Assembly (NCBI GenBank): GCA_016293845.1
Contig: JAEDDH010000006.1
Span: 97,618 to 161,617 of the forward strand
Length of the DNA: 64,000 bases
From: Bacteroidales bacterium
GTDB taxonomy: Bacteria; Bacteroidota; Bacteroidia; Bacteroidales; UBA3824
Direction of reading: 5' to 3'
The notes beneath the pieces are model-generated. The model made no database searches, was not told where the DNA came from, and worked only from the letters and a program-made list of their open reading frames with translations. Positions 7,056-14,334 of this stretch are shown here, piece by piece. The translations under genes were made by a program, and so were the position numbers. Positions within the stretch are counted from its first letter, which is position 1, and each line of letters begins with the position of its first letter.

Positions 7056-8057
7056 GTCAAACCTTACTGTTTTCATAAAATCTGTTGCCGTTTTTACAGA
7101 CACTTTCAGCGAATCGAGTTCAAAACACGAAAGTGCGGTAATTTTGTAACTCTCAACATCTTTCAACGCTGAAAATGTCCAAAATACCTTGATAGAATCA
7201 TCGGTAAAAGTGTATGAATTTAGATAAAATTTATTGCCGTAAATTACTGAATCTCTGAAAGTTACTTCATATAATTTCACAGTATCGGGCATTACTTTTT
7301 GGCGTATTAAATACATCATTTGATAATAATCCAAACGCTTTTGTACATCGCCGCACATCGAACAAACAAAGATTTTGTTGCATTTTTCGGAATGAAACAA
7401 ATAACCATATCCATCGTCATTATTGCCATAAATTGTGTCGTTTTGCCAATCGTTAAGAGGTCTGTAAGCCGCTATTTTGTCGCAAACTTCGTGTTCGTTG
7501 AGAATTACAGAATTATTATCAACGGGACGGCTTGCAATTGTCTTTGTTATTGTGTCCCAACCTCGTGGGACAATCGTTGCTAAGACCAAAAGATATATAA
7601 AAATTCCAACAAATCCGGCAATTCCAAATTTGCGTATTTTCTTTGGAATATATTCCTCCAAATGTTTAGATATGAACAAATAAATCAAGAAAATAACAAG
7701 AAATGCAATCCATCCCAATGCCAATTTGGGCATTTGAACTACAAGATTAAAATTGTCGATAAACCTAAATATCGACTGAAAAAGGATATACACCACAGAC
7801 AATTTCAACATCGTAATACTGAACGGCTTGGCTTTCAATACATTGTAGATACTTGCAAAAGCATAACTATAAGCCAAAACGTCAATAATAATTGACAAAA
7901 TAAATTCGCCTTGCGATATTTGCTCCAAATTGTCGTCAACAATGTTTAATATGCTGAAATACTGAATGATGGCAGATAAAAATATTATCGTCATAAACAC
8001 AAACAGCATTGATGTAAACCAATTGGACGGTTTTATTTTTTGCTCGATTTTTTCCAT
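7044..8057 (-). CDS. Five-TM membrane protein with a C-terminal extracytoplasmic domain (cassette 1)
   Basis: A 337-residue protein with predicted membrane segments near residues 14-36, 51-73, 81-99, 113-130 and 144-163. The loop before the last segment is rich in Lys and Arg (KKIRK), which places it in the cytoplasm and the C-terminal 170 residues outside. That C-terminal domain contains a CxxC (residues about 231-234) and a later Cys, and resembles no family I know; it could be disulphide-bonded. It overlaps the upstream caspase gene by 25 bp, so the two are almost certainly translated together. The role is unknown; partnership with the caspase is inferred from the overlap. Confidence 0.75.
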   Translation of the reverse strand: MEKIEQKIKPSNWFTSMLFVFMTIIFLSAIIQYFSILNIVDDNLEQISQGEFILSIIIDVLAYSYAFASIYNVLKAKPFSITMLKLSVVYILFQSIFRFIDNFNLVVQMPKLALGWIAFLVIFLIYLFISKHLEEYIPKKIRKFGIAGFVGIFIYLLVLATIVPRGWDTITKTIASRPVDNNSVILNEHEVCDKIAAYRPLNDWQNDTIYGNNDDGYGYLFHSEKCNKIFVCSMCGDVQKRLDYYQMMYLIRQKVMPDTVKLYEVTFRDSVIYGNKFYLNSYTFTDDSIKVFWTFSALKDVESYKITALSCFELDSLKVSVKTATDFMKTVRFDLKD

Positions 8058-9061
8058 ATTATTAATGCTGTCGTTACAATACCAATGATAATTAAAAAGT
8101 ATGGGAATCCTTCATTATCTGATTCTTGCGACCGTGCTTGCCCGGTTTGTGCCCTAACATATTGAGACTTGGTTGAGGGTGAATAATTTAGGGTTGTTCT
8201 GATTTGGGGATTTTGATTCCACGCTTTTTGGTTCATTACATCAATAATGTTGTTGATCCACGCATCAAAATCACCAAGATTTTGTCTTAAAAACGATTGC
8301 GAAATTGCGTATGAAAGAGGCCCGTAGTAAACGTCATCAATTTTAATATCAAAACTTTTTTGAAATGATTTGCAGGCACTTATCAAGACGACATCTGCAC
8401 AGCCTTCGATTTTTTCCATTGGAAAATCGTCGATTATCTTCCTTTTGCTGTAAATTGATTTGATGCTATCTTCCGAAATAGTGTTGCTGCCAAAGAAATC
8501 CGCGCCGCCACGATATCCAATGGTCTCATTGTTGGAATCGTCATCACCGTCGCGATGCATCGAATCACTAAAACAAGCGTCAATTGTAACAACCACAAGT
8601 CCGTTTTCACCAACTTTTTTTCTGAGTTTTTCAATAAAGACACAAACCTGATTATCAGTAAGATGACGTTCTCCATTATATGTTTTTGATTTTAACATTG
8701 GAGCATCGTATGGCACAAGTGCCTCGTCAAGACCGTCGGGTTCGTTTTTGTCGGTTGTAAGCATTTGTTGTCCGTGTCCCGAAAAATGAATCAATACGGT
8801 GTCGCCTTGTTTGCAGTTGTTAATCAACTGATTTATAGCGGTTATAATGTTGTTGTAAGTGGCTTTTTCGTTGGTAAGCGTGGTAATACTAAACGACGAA
8901 GACAATGATTTAGATAGAATATCTACATCATTGCACGAACCAATTGATTTCCAACCTGTTGACGACTCATAACTACCAACACCAATCAGCAATGCTTTGT
9001 TTTGCGCCATCGACAAGGTTGTCCACAAAAGTGCCAAAAATATCAATGTCAAATGTTTCAT
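8033..9061 (-). CDS. Exported caspase-family (C14) peptidase with C-terminal membrane anchor (cassette 1)
   Basis: A 342-residue protein. Signal peptide 1-19 (cleavage near SMAQ), then a caspase p20-like domain about 22-260. His96 lies in HFSGHGQQ and Cys163 in TIDACFSD, the classical dyad. Residues about 320-336 form a C-terminal membrane segment followed by KKSSKK, which by the positive-inside rule holds the enzyme on the outer face of the inner membrane. Bacterial C14 members of this type usually cleave after basic residues and may need calcium; that is family knowledge, not shown here. It is paralogous to the caspase at 16819, which lacks the anchor. ATGA overlap with the gene upstream and 25-bp overlap with the gene downstream tie it into the cassette. 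Confidence 0.9.
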   Translation of the reverse strand: MKHLTLIFLALLWTTLSMAQNKALLIGVGSYESSTGWKSIGSCNDVDILSKSLSSSFSITTLTNEKATYNNIITAINQLINNCKQGDTVLIHFSGHGQQMLTTDKNEPDGLDEALVPYDAPMLKSKTYNGERHLTDNQVCVFIEKLRKKVGENGLVVVTIDACFSDSMHRDGDDDSNNETIGYRGGADFFGSNTISEDSIKSIYSKRKIIDDFPMEKIEGCADVVLISACKSFQKSFDIKIDDVYYGPLSYAISQSFLRQNLGDFDAWINNIIDVMNQKAWNQNPQIRTTLNYSPSTKSQYVRAQTGQARSQESDNEGFPYFLIIIGIVTTALIIWKKSSKK

Positions 9062-9963
9062 AGACCCATCATTTGATTGAGTAGCATTGCCTTGTCAATC
9101 ACCTCCTTAATCTTGCTTTCTGAGTATCCAAGTTTTTCAAACGATTCAAAAAATGCGGCTTCCATTGCCGGATTGATATTTGGCGGATTGTTCAATTGAA
9201 TCAACAGTCCAAAACAATCGAAAACAGTCATATCCAAAATTGAGTGCGAAACAATACTCAAATCATTGAAAATCTTAGATTTGCCGTATGTTTCATACTG
9301 ACGTTTACAATCGTGCCAATTGACATTCATTAGCAAAAACGGATGCGAAAAAGCGGTTGTTTTCAAGATTTCTTCTTCGTTTTTGCCTCCGGCACTTGCA
9401 ATCATATACATCAGATTTACGATTGAAATTTTCTGACTGACTGTCAGGTCTTTGTACATTCCGGAAAGAATGTTTGTCGGGTCGTCTTCCGAACTTAAAT
9501 TATGTTGAGATCCAATCATATTTTTTGTGTCGTTATAGTTAATACTTTCTTGATGTTCTTTAATCTTTTTTTTGCTTGTTTCCACAAACTGATTTCCAAA
9601 ATCTTTCTGTTGAAAAATCGTTATATTTCTCACGTCTCTGAACTGACATTCCCATTTCAATTCCTTTTGGTAATACTTGTAATTCAGGACAATAGAAAGA
9701 TGTCCAGTGCTATAATGAAACTGAATAAGCAAATTTTGCCTACTCTTCGACATCAGGTTCATAATCCTTGGATCGTCGTCAAAAACAGTCAACTCACCCT
9801 GGCCGTCCAAAAGACCTTCGTTGATTACTGATGCCAACACTTTGAATTTTTCATTTATTGGCGTTTGTAGCAATTCTTGTTTGTCTATCACCAATTGCCG
9901 TGAAAAAGCAATGGCAATCAACGCAACTATCAGTATTACAATAAGTATGATGATTGTTGTCAT
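9058..9963 (-). CDS. Membrane-anchored helical protein of unknown function (first gene of cassette 1)
   Basis: A 301-residue protein. Residues 3-20 are an uninterrupted hydrophobic helix followed by Arg and Lys, suggesting a cytoplasmic body. The middle has beta-strand character (residues about 40-125). The C-terminal half is helical, with LTVSQKISIVNLMYMIASAG and GKNEEEI, faintly recalling TerB-like tellurite-resistance folds. That resemblance is weak and I would not name it so. Its stop codon overlaps the caspase start by 4 bp (ATGA), so it heads the operon. Just upstream the minus strand has TATCTTTT, one base off the promoter consensus. It could be a cytoplasmic sensor or adaptor for the protease genes; this is inference. 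Confidence 0.7.
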   Translation of the reverse strand: MTTIIILIVILIVALIAIAFSRQLVIDKQELLQTPINEKFKVLASVINEGLLDGQGELTVFDDDPRIMNLMSKSRQNLLIQFHYSTGHLSIVLNYKYYQKELKWECQFRDVRNITIFQQKDFGNQFVETSKKKIKEHQESINYNDTKNMIGSQHNLSSEDDPTNILSGMYKDLTVSQKISIVNLMYMIASAGGKNEEEILKTTAFSHPFLLMNVNWHDCKRQYETYGKSKIFNDLSIVSHSILDMTVFDCFGLLIQLNNPPNINPAMEAAFFESFEKLGYSESKIKEVIDKAMLLNQMMGL

Positions 9964-10002
9964 AGTGTATAAAAATGAAGGTTAAAAAGATACAAAAAAG
10001 AC

Positions 10003-11571
10003 CTACACAAACTCCCCATTAAGCGCCTCAATCTCCACCTCGTGTTTTTTGGTGTTTTTATCGTAATTGATACCAAGTAGAATAATAGTTTTTGAAAAAT
10101 TTTGGAGTTTGCCGTGATAGTTTTTGGATTTTATTTGAGCAATTGCGCCTTCGGCGGTTTTGTCGTATTTCAACTCAACAATCACAGCAGGATATGGCGA
10201 ATTTTTGATTGGCACAAACACCATATCGGCAAAGCCTTTGCCCGATAGAAACTCCCTGAAAATCTCGTATTGAGCCTGCGCCGAATAATATGCAAGACGG
10301 ATGGCACACGCCAAAGAGTTTTCGTCGCTGAACTCTATAAACGATGTCGCCTCGTCGTGATACGAATCCAAAGCCTTTTCAATGTATTTTTTATCACCGG
10401 CAATAGTTGCATTAAGGAGTTCGCGCGAATTACCTATTGCCTTCGACAAACTGCCCCATCCACATACACGAATCGAGTTCTTAAACTCGTCGGCAACCTC
10501 GGTGTTTGGAATCATAACACGACCAAACACAGGGTCATACGACAAGTAGCCGAGATGCGCCAAAAGCGTTAAAACATCGTCGCAAGTTTCGATATTTTTC
10601 ATATCGTTACGGAAACTTGTAACGCTTATAGAAACCTTTTCACCGTTTAACATCCTAACTATTTTGTCGCGCAATCCGTCGATGTCGTTTTTGATGTAAT
10701 GCTCAATGGTTGTGTACGATGCGGATTTCGACCAATGGCTGTTGTATTTGCCGTCTTCCACTGCCATCATCACAGAATTGGGATTAAAAATAGATTTTTC
10801 GTTGCCTATAATATAGCCGTCGTAGGCGTGTTGCATCAGTTCAAAATCCAAATTGTATTTATTGCAAATATTGATTACCTCGTCGGGCGTAAAGCCGTAA
10901 TACTTAGCGGTTTTTGCAGGACGTATTACACTATACTCATCAAAATTATTCAATGCCGATTGCGATTCAACTTTTATAATTGGCAGAATACCTGTCATAT
11001 ACACCAACAGAAAAACATCGTCGGCAGTGTTTGATTTGAACATTGAGCGCAAGAAATTGACATATTTTGTCTGCGTTTTTTCATCAATTTCGCGCACCAG
11101 CCTATCCCATTCGTCAATGATAAAGATAAAACGGTCGCCGGTTTTTTGGTGGATTTCGTCAAGTGCTCTGCTCAACAATTCTTTCTCTTTTAAAAAAGTA
11201 TATGATTGTTTCAAATCTTCAATCACCACTTTTTGTCCCATTTCTACAATGTTAGAACTATCCACCTCCGAAAACTTATTCCAATCAATATAAATTGTCG
11301 GATATTTATTAAGGTGCATCTTGTAACTTGGCAGTTTTGCAATTTCCAAATCATCAAATAGCGGTGCGGAATCAGATTTTCTATCGTAATAGGCGTAAAT
11401 CATCTTAGCGGCAACGGACTTACCAAAACGCCGAGGACGCGACACACAGACATAACGGTGTGGAGTCGCAATATTATCATTCAAAATCTCTATCAGACCC
11501 GACTTGTCAACGAAGTCAGAGTTCTTTATTTCCTTGAAGGCAATGTTGCCCTTGTCGATGAATATGCCCAT
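10003..11571 (-). CDS. AAA-ATPase-like protein with PD-(D/E)XK nuclease-like C-terminus
   Basis: A 522-residue protein of the AAA-ATPase_like/PDDEXK_9 (former DUF1703) family. The N-terminal ATPase has the P-loop SRPRRFGKS near residues 44-52 and Walker B FIIDEWDRL near 148-158. The C-terminus has the nuclease-like core VELKYD near residue 466 followed by a Gln/Lys-rich helix, the degenerate PD-(D/E)XK signature of this family. Members are abundant and often multicopy in Bacteroidota; the function is not established. It lies 39 bp upstream of the cassette-1 operon on the same strand, and a TATCTTTG box at 11595-11602 is 24 nt before its ATG. Read-through into the caspase operon is possible. 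Confidence 0.9.
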   Translation of the reverse strand: MGIFIDKGNIAFKEIKNSDFVDKSGLIEILNDNIATPHRYVCVSRPRRFGKSVAAKMIYAYYDRKSDSAPLFDDLEIAKLPSYKMHLNKYPTIYIDWNKFSEVDSSNIVEMGQKVVIEDLKQSYTFLKEKELLSRALDEIHQKTGDRFIFIIDEWDRLVREIDEKTQTKYVNFLRSMFKSNTADDVFLLVYMTGILPIIKVESQSALNNFDEYSVIRPAKTAKYYGFTPDEVINICNKYNLDFELMQHAYDGYIIGNEKSIFNPNSVMMAVEDGKYNSHWSKSASYTTIEHYIKNDIDGLRDKIVRMLNGEKVSISVTSFRNDMKNIETCDDVLTLLAHLGYLSYDPVFGRVMIPNTEVADEFKNSIRVCGWGSLSKAIGNSRELLNATIAGDKKYIEKALDSYHDEATSFIEFSDENSLACAIRLAYYSAQAQYEIFREFLSGKGFADMVFVPIKNSPYPAVIVELKYDKTAEGAIAQIKSKNYHGKLQNFSKTIILLGINYDKNTKKHEVEIEALNGEFV

Positions 11572-11594
11572 AAACTTGTGAGTTTAGTTTTTGG

Positions 11595-11602
11595 CAAAGA
11601 TA
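11595..11602 (-). promoter_or_regulatory. Vegetative -7 box of the AAA-ATPase-like gene
   Basis: The minus strand reads TATCTTTG (TAnnTTTG), 24 nt upstream of the ATG at 11571. Confidence 0.6.
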
Positions 11603-11791
11603 AGTTTTTTTTTAAAAAAAAGCAATTTTTTCTTCTGACACTTGTAAACACCACCAGATATTGCCATCATCAAGGGCAAAAGGCAACGAAAAACTATTTG
11701 TACAAGATTATTATACAAGATGTCCACAAATCTGCAACTATCTGTATAAATATCTGATACACAAATATAACGCTCCAAAATATCGGTTTTC

Positions 11792-11799
11792 TACCTTTG
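11792..11799 (+). promoter_or_regulatory. Vegetative -7 box upstream of ECF-type motif copy 4
   Basis: TACCTTTG matches TAnnTTTG. It lies 24 nt before motif copy 4, so the HTH gene at 11880 may have two promoters, and the ECF-type motif would lie in the leader of the longer transcript. Confidence 0.4.
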
Positions 11800-11822
11800 C
11801 AAAAATTAATTTTAGAAAAGTT

Positions 11823-11853
11823 GTAACCTTTCTGCAAGTAACATCACTAAGGG
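11823..11853 (+). promoter_or_regulatory. ECF-sigma-type promoter motif, copy 4
   Basis: GTAACC at 11823 and ATCACTAAGGG at 11843, phase 20 nt. The second HTH gene starts 37 nt after the second element. Confidence 0.55.
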
Positions 11854-11879
11854 TAGAAATTATGACAAATACATTTGAA

Positions 11880-12164
11880 ATGGAGATTCACATCGGAAAC
11901 CTCATAAAAGAGGAATTTATACAGCAAGGCCGCCGCGCCGAATGGTTGGCGCAACAGTTAAACTGCAACCGCACAAATGTTTACAACATTTTTCAGCGCA
12001 AAAACATCGACGTTGAAATGTTGATAAAGATTTCGCGTGTGCTTCATCGCAATTTTTTGCACGACATTTCGCCCTTGGCTGATACCCACGACAGTATAAA
12101 ACTATCAGACAATATGTCGAAAGATTTGTTACATCCTATCCAAAAAGACGATACGGCATCTTAA
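11880..12164 (+). CDS. Small XRE-type helix-turn-helix protein, paralog B
   Basis: A 94-residue paralog of the protein at 2657, with core WLAQQLNCNRTNVYNIFQR and tail ending QKDDTAS. Changes between the two are mostly conservative and concentrate outside the recognition helix, so both may bind the same site. An in-frame ATG at 11862 would add six residues. The ATG at 11880 is preferred because it gives the same length as the paralog and a leader like those of the other motif-driven genes. It precedes motif copy 5 and the exported repeat protein, just as paralog A precedes copy 3 and an exported protein. The role as local regulator is inferred. Confidence 0.8.
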   Translation: MEIHIGNLIKEEFIQQGRRAEWLAQQLNCNRTNVYNIFQRKNIDVEMLIKISRVLHRNFLHDISPLADTHDSIKLSDNMSKDLLHPIQKDDTAS

Positions 12165-12184
12165 AAAAAAGTTCGTATTAATGT

Positions 12185-12214
12185 GTAACCTTGGTAGGAT
12201 TTGAGACACTAAGG
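12185..12214 (+). promoter_or_regulatory. ECF-sigma-type promoter motif, copy 5
   Basis: GTAACC at 12185 and GACACTAAGG at 12205, phase 20 nt. The upstream sequence from the end of the HTH gene is nearly identical to that of copy 3. Confidence 0.6.
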
Positions 12215-12249
12215 AAAAAATATTGTTTAACTATTTAAATATTACAACT

Positions 12250-12822
12250 ATGAAAAGAATACTATTTACACTAATGTTTGTCGCTGCCGTTTCATCGGTA
12301 AGTGCGCAATATGGAAGCGCTACCACAAGTACTGATATGTTTGGTAACACAACCACAACATACCGTGATAGTTACGGACAAAGAGGTACTGCAACAAGTC
12401 GTACCGATATGTTTGGCAACACCAACACCACCTACACGGATTCGTATGGACGTAATGCTGGCTCATCAACAAGTCACACTGACATGTTCGGCAACACAAA
12501 CACAAACTATACAGATTCGTATGGACGGAAGGCTGGATCCTCAACAAGTCGTACCGACATGTTTGGCAACACCAACACCACCTACACGGATTCGTATGGA
12601 CGTAATGCTGGCTCATCAACAAGTCACACTGACATGTTCGGCAACACAAACACAAACTATACAGATTCGTATGGACGGAAGGCTGGATCCTCAACAAGTC
12701 GTACCGACATGTTTGGCAACACAACTACTGACTATTATGATGCGTCTGGACGTAAAACAGGCTCAGCGACAAGTAACACTGATATGTTTGGCAACACTAA
12801 TACATCTTTTAGAAACTGGTAA
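12250..12822 (+). CDS. Exported 25-residue-repeat protein
   Basis: A 190-residue protein with a signal peptide (MKR, hydrophobic core, cleavage near SVSAQ). Everything after it is about seven copies of a 25-residue unit of the form TDMFGNTNTxYTDSYGRxAGSS. The units are rich in Thr, Ser, Asn, Gly and Tyr, with no Cys and no long hydrophobic stretch. A secreted or surface-exposed repetitive, perhaps beta-structured or adhesive, filament is possible, but no family is recognised. I start at 12250 rather than 12223 for the same reasons as for the gene at 3026. The leader is shared with that gene. The repeats are stored as alternating 75-bp units, two of which are duplicated perfectly as a 150-bp block. 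Confidence 0.75.
   Translation: MKRILFTLMFVAAVSSVSAQYGSATTSTDMFGNTTTTYRDSYGQRGTATSRTDMFGNTNTTYTDSYGRNAGSSTSHTDMFGNTNTNYTDSYGRKAGSSTSRTDMFGNTNTTYTDSYGRNAGSSTSHTDMFGNTNTNYTDSYGRKAGSSTSRTDMFGNTTTDYYDASGRKTGSATSNTDMFGNTNTSFRNW
12409..12708 (+). repeat. Perfect 150-bp tandem duplication inside the repeat-protein gene
   Basis: Bases 12409-12558 and 12559-12708 appear identical. Each contains two diverged 75-bp (25-codon) units. The perfect identity implies recent duplication or gene conversion, and the locus is likely length-variable. Confidence 0.85.
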
Positions 12823-12831
12823 TGAACTAAC

Positions 12832-12860
12832 GGGATGGACTTTATAATAAAGCCCATTCC
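12832..12860 (+). terminator. Hairpin between the repeat-protein gene and the small membrane gene
   Basis: GGGATGGACTTT pairs with AAAGCCCATTCC (one mismatch, one wobble). The T-rich stretch after it is weak, so it may be an attenuator or RNA-stability element rather than a full terminator. Confidence 0.4.
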
Positions 12861-12900
12861 TTAAAATCTTAATAGAAGCATAATTCTTAAATTTATAATC

Positions 12901-13134
12901 ATGAATAAGGCAGCAAAAATCATTGTTACCATAGTAGCAATAGTCATTTTCTTCATCGTATTCGGATTAATAAACGCCGGACGGCAAAGTCAAGGGTTTC
13001 ATACACCTGGCATTCTTGGCTTTGTGGCTATGTGCGTATTAATAGCAGCACTTCGCGCCCTTTGGAAAAAAGACAACAAAGACGATGACAACAAGAAAAA
13101 CGAGAGCAATTCTTCATCAATTCTTCAAAAATAA
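12901..13134 (+). CDS. Small two-TM membrane protein paired with a J-protein
   Basis: A 77-residue protein with hydrophobic segments at about 5-25 and 38-54, then a highly charged tail (KKDNKDDDNKKNE). It ends 2 bp before the J-domain gene, so the two are co-translated. No family recognised. A role in membrane recruitment of the J-protein or of a client is a reasonable guess from the tight linkage only. Confidence 0.7.
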   Translation: MNKAAKIIVTIVAIVIFFIVFGLINAGRQSQGFHTPGILGFVAMCVLIAALRALWKKDNKDDDNKKNESNSSSILQK

Positions 13135-13136
13135 GT

Positions 13137-13601
13137 ATGTTCAAAGACTATTATCAGATACTTAGCATTGCACAAAAAGCCACTTCTGAGGAAATCAAGA
13201 AGGCATACAAGACCACATCGATGAAATATCATCCCGACCGAAATCCAGGCAAAGACACAACATCGATGATGCAAGATATTAATGAGGCCTATGCCATCTT
13301 AAAAGATGATGAAAAACGTACACGATACGACCAAGAATATAGGAATTTCAAACAAGAGACAACAGAAGTTACGTCATCGCAATCGTGGACATATTCATAT
13401 AATATCAAAGACGAAAATGTAAAACGAGACGTGGATGATGCTCGCGAATACGCTCGCAATCTTGTTGAGGAATTTATGCATTCGCTAAAACAAAACACCA
13501 AAGTAGCAGTTAAAGCCGCAGGAGAGGAATTAAAATCTTGGGTTATCGTCCTTATTGTGATGAGTATCATAGGATTATTCTTAGCAAAGGCTTGCGTCTA
13601 A
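13137..13601 (+). CDS. Tail-anchored J-domain (DnaJ-like) co-chaperone
   Basis: A 154-residue protein. Residues 1-70 are a J domain with the essential HPD at 32-34 in YHPDRNPG, which stimulates Hsp70 (DnaK) ATPase activity. There is no Gly/Phe region, zinc finger or client-binding domain, so it is a class III J-protein. A helical linker (about 100-130) leads to a C-terminal membrane segment (about 134-152) ending AKACV, so the J domain faces the cytoplasm. It lies between secreted-protein genes with ECF-type promoters. It may direct Hsp70 to membrane or export work under envelope stress; that is inference. Confidence 0.85.
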   Translation: MFKDYYQILSIAQKATSEEIKKAYKTTSMKYHPDRNPGKDTTSMMQDINEAYAILKDDEKRTRYDQEYRNFKQETTEVTSSQSWTYSYNIKDENVKRDVDDAREYARNLVEEFMHSLKQNTKVAVKAAGEELKSWVIVLIVMSIIGLFLAKACV

Positions 13602-13620
13602 AAAAATATCAAAAAAAAGT

Positions 13621-13650
13621 GTAACCTTTTGCTCATTTCTGTCACTAAGT
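13621..13650 (+). promoter_or_regulatory. ECF-sigma-type promoter motif, copy 6
   Basis: GTAACC at 13621 and GTCACTAAG at 13641, phase 20 nt, 41 nt before the ATG at 13682. Confidence 0.6.
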
Positions 13651-13681
13651 GTAAAGTTTAACAATTTAAAACACGATAGAA

Positions 13682-14179
13682 ATGAGCAAAAAACACTTTA
13701 TTTTGATATTCGCACTGAATATCATCATTACACTAAGCAGTTTTGGACAAACTGTTCTTTATACCACCACAAATCTGAACGTACGACGTGGACCGTCAAC
13801 TAACTACGGCGTTATTGGAACTGTATCAGCCGGAACAGAGGTAAAAGTGTACGACAACGATTACAATCAATATGATTGGTTGAGAGTAACATACAACGGT
13901 CAGACAGGTTACATATCAACCAAATATCTCTCTCAACAAAAAGTGTTGACTGCGAAAGTCAGCACAAATAATTACAGTTGGTCGTCACAATCTACGAGTT
14001 CGTACAATAGTCATAATGGTTACTATCGCAATTGTGATGGTAATTGGATTCCGCGACCGCAATACAGCAACACTCAGCCATCGGGCGCAACTGCAATTTG
14101 CCGCGATGGAACATATAGTTTCAGTGCACACCGCCGTGGCACTTGTTCGCATCACGGAGGGGTGAAGATTTGGTTATAG
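13682..14179 (+). CDS. Exported SH3b-DUF3761 protein
   Basis: A 165-residue protein with a signal peptide ending near SSFGQ. Residues about 25-85 are a bacterial SH3 domain, with LNVRRGPSTNYGVIG and WLRVTYNGQTGYI. These domains often bind peptidoglycan. A Ser/Tyr/Asn-rich linker follows. The last 30 residues (CRDGTYSFS, then RRGTCSHHGG) match the DUF3761 module, with two Cys and two His that could form a disulphide or bind metal. It is driven by ECF-type motif copy 6. Its stop lies 155 bp before the exported CHAT gene, so the protein could work in the same compartment. The exact role is unknown. Confidence 0.85.
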   Translation: MSKKHFILIFALNIIITLSSFGQTVLYTTTNLNVRRGPSTNYGVIGTVSAGTEVKVYDNDYNQYDWLRVTYNGQTGYISTKYLSQQKVLTAKVSTNNYSWSSQSTSSYNSHNGYYRNCDGNWIPRPQYSNTQPSGATAICRDGTYSFSAHRRGTCSHHGGVKIWL

Positions 14180-14309
14180 CAAATCTGTCTAAAAATATGG
14201 CAGAACCACTGGTACTACTTAACTGTCCACTTATCCTTGGTGATATTCAATCAAATTATTCTCACATTATAAAAAGTAGTCCTTTTAAACATTTGGACAA
14301 CTTTTTTTG

Positions 14310-14317
14310 TATCTTTG
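14310..14317 (+). promoter_or_regulatory. Vegetative -7 box of the exported CHAT gene
   Basis: TATCTTTG, 17 nt upstream of the ATG at 14335. It fixes that start over an upstream in-frame ATG at 14143. Confidence 0.55.
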
Positions 14318-14334
14318 GCAATAAACATCTACTT

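Noticed and set aside
12302..12847. Long alternative frames on both strands over the repeat-protein gene
   Set aside because: A 75-bp repeat keeps all frames open by chance. Only the frame from 12250 has a signal peptide and a proper promoter distance.
14143..14334. N-terminal extension of the exported CHAT protein from 14143
   Set aside because: It overlaps the SH3/DUF3761 gene, buries the signal peptide, and precedes the TATCTTTG promoter box.
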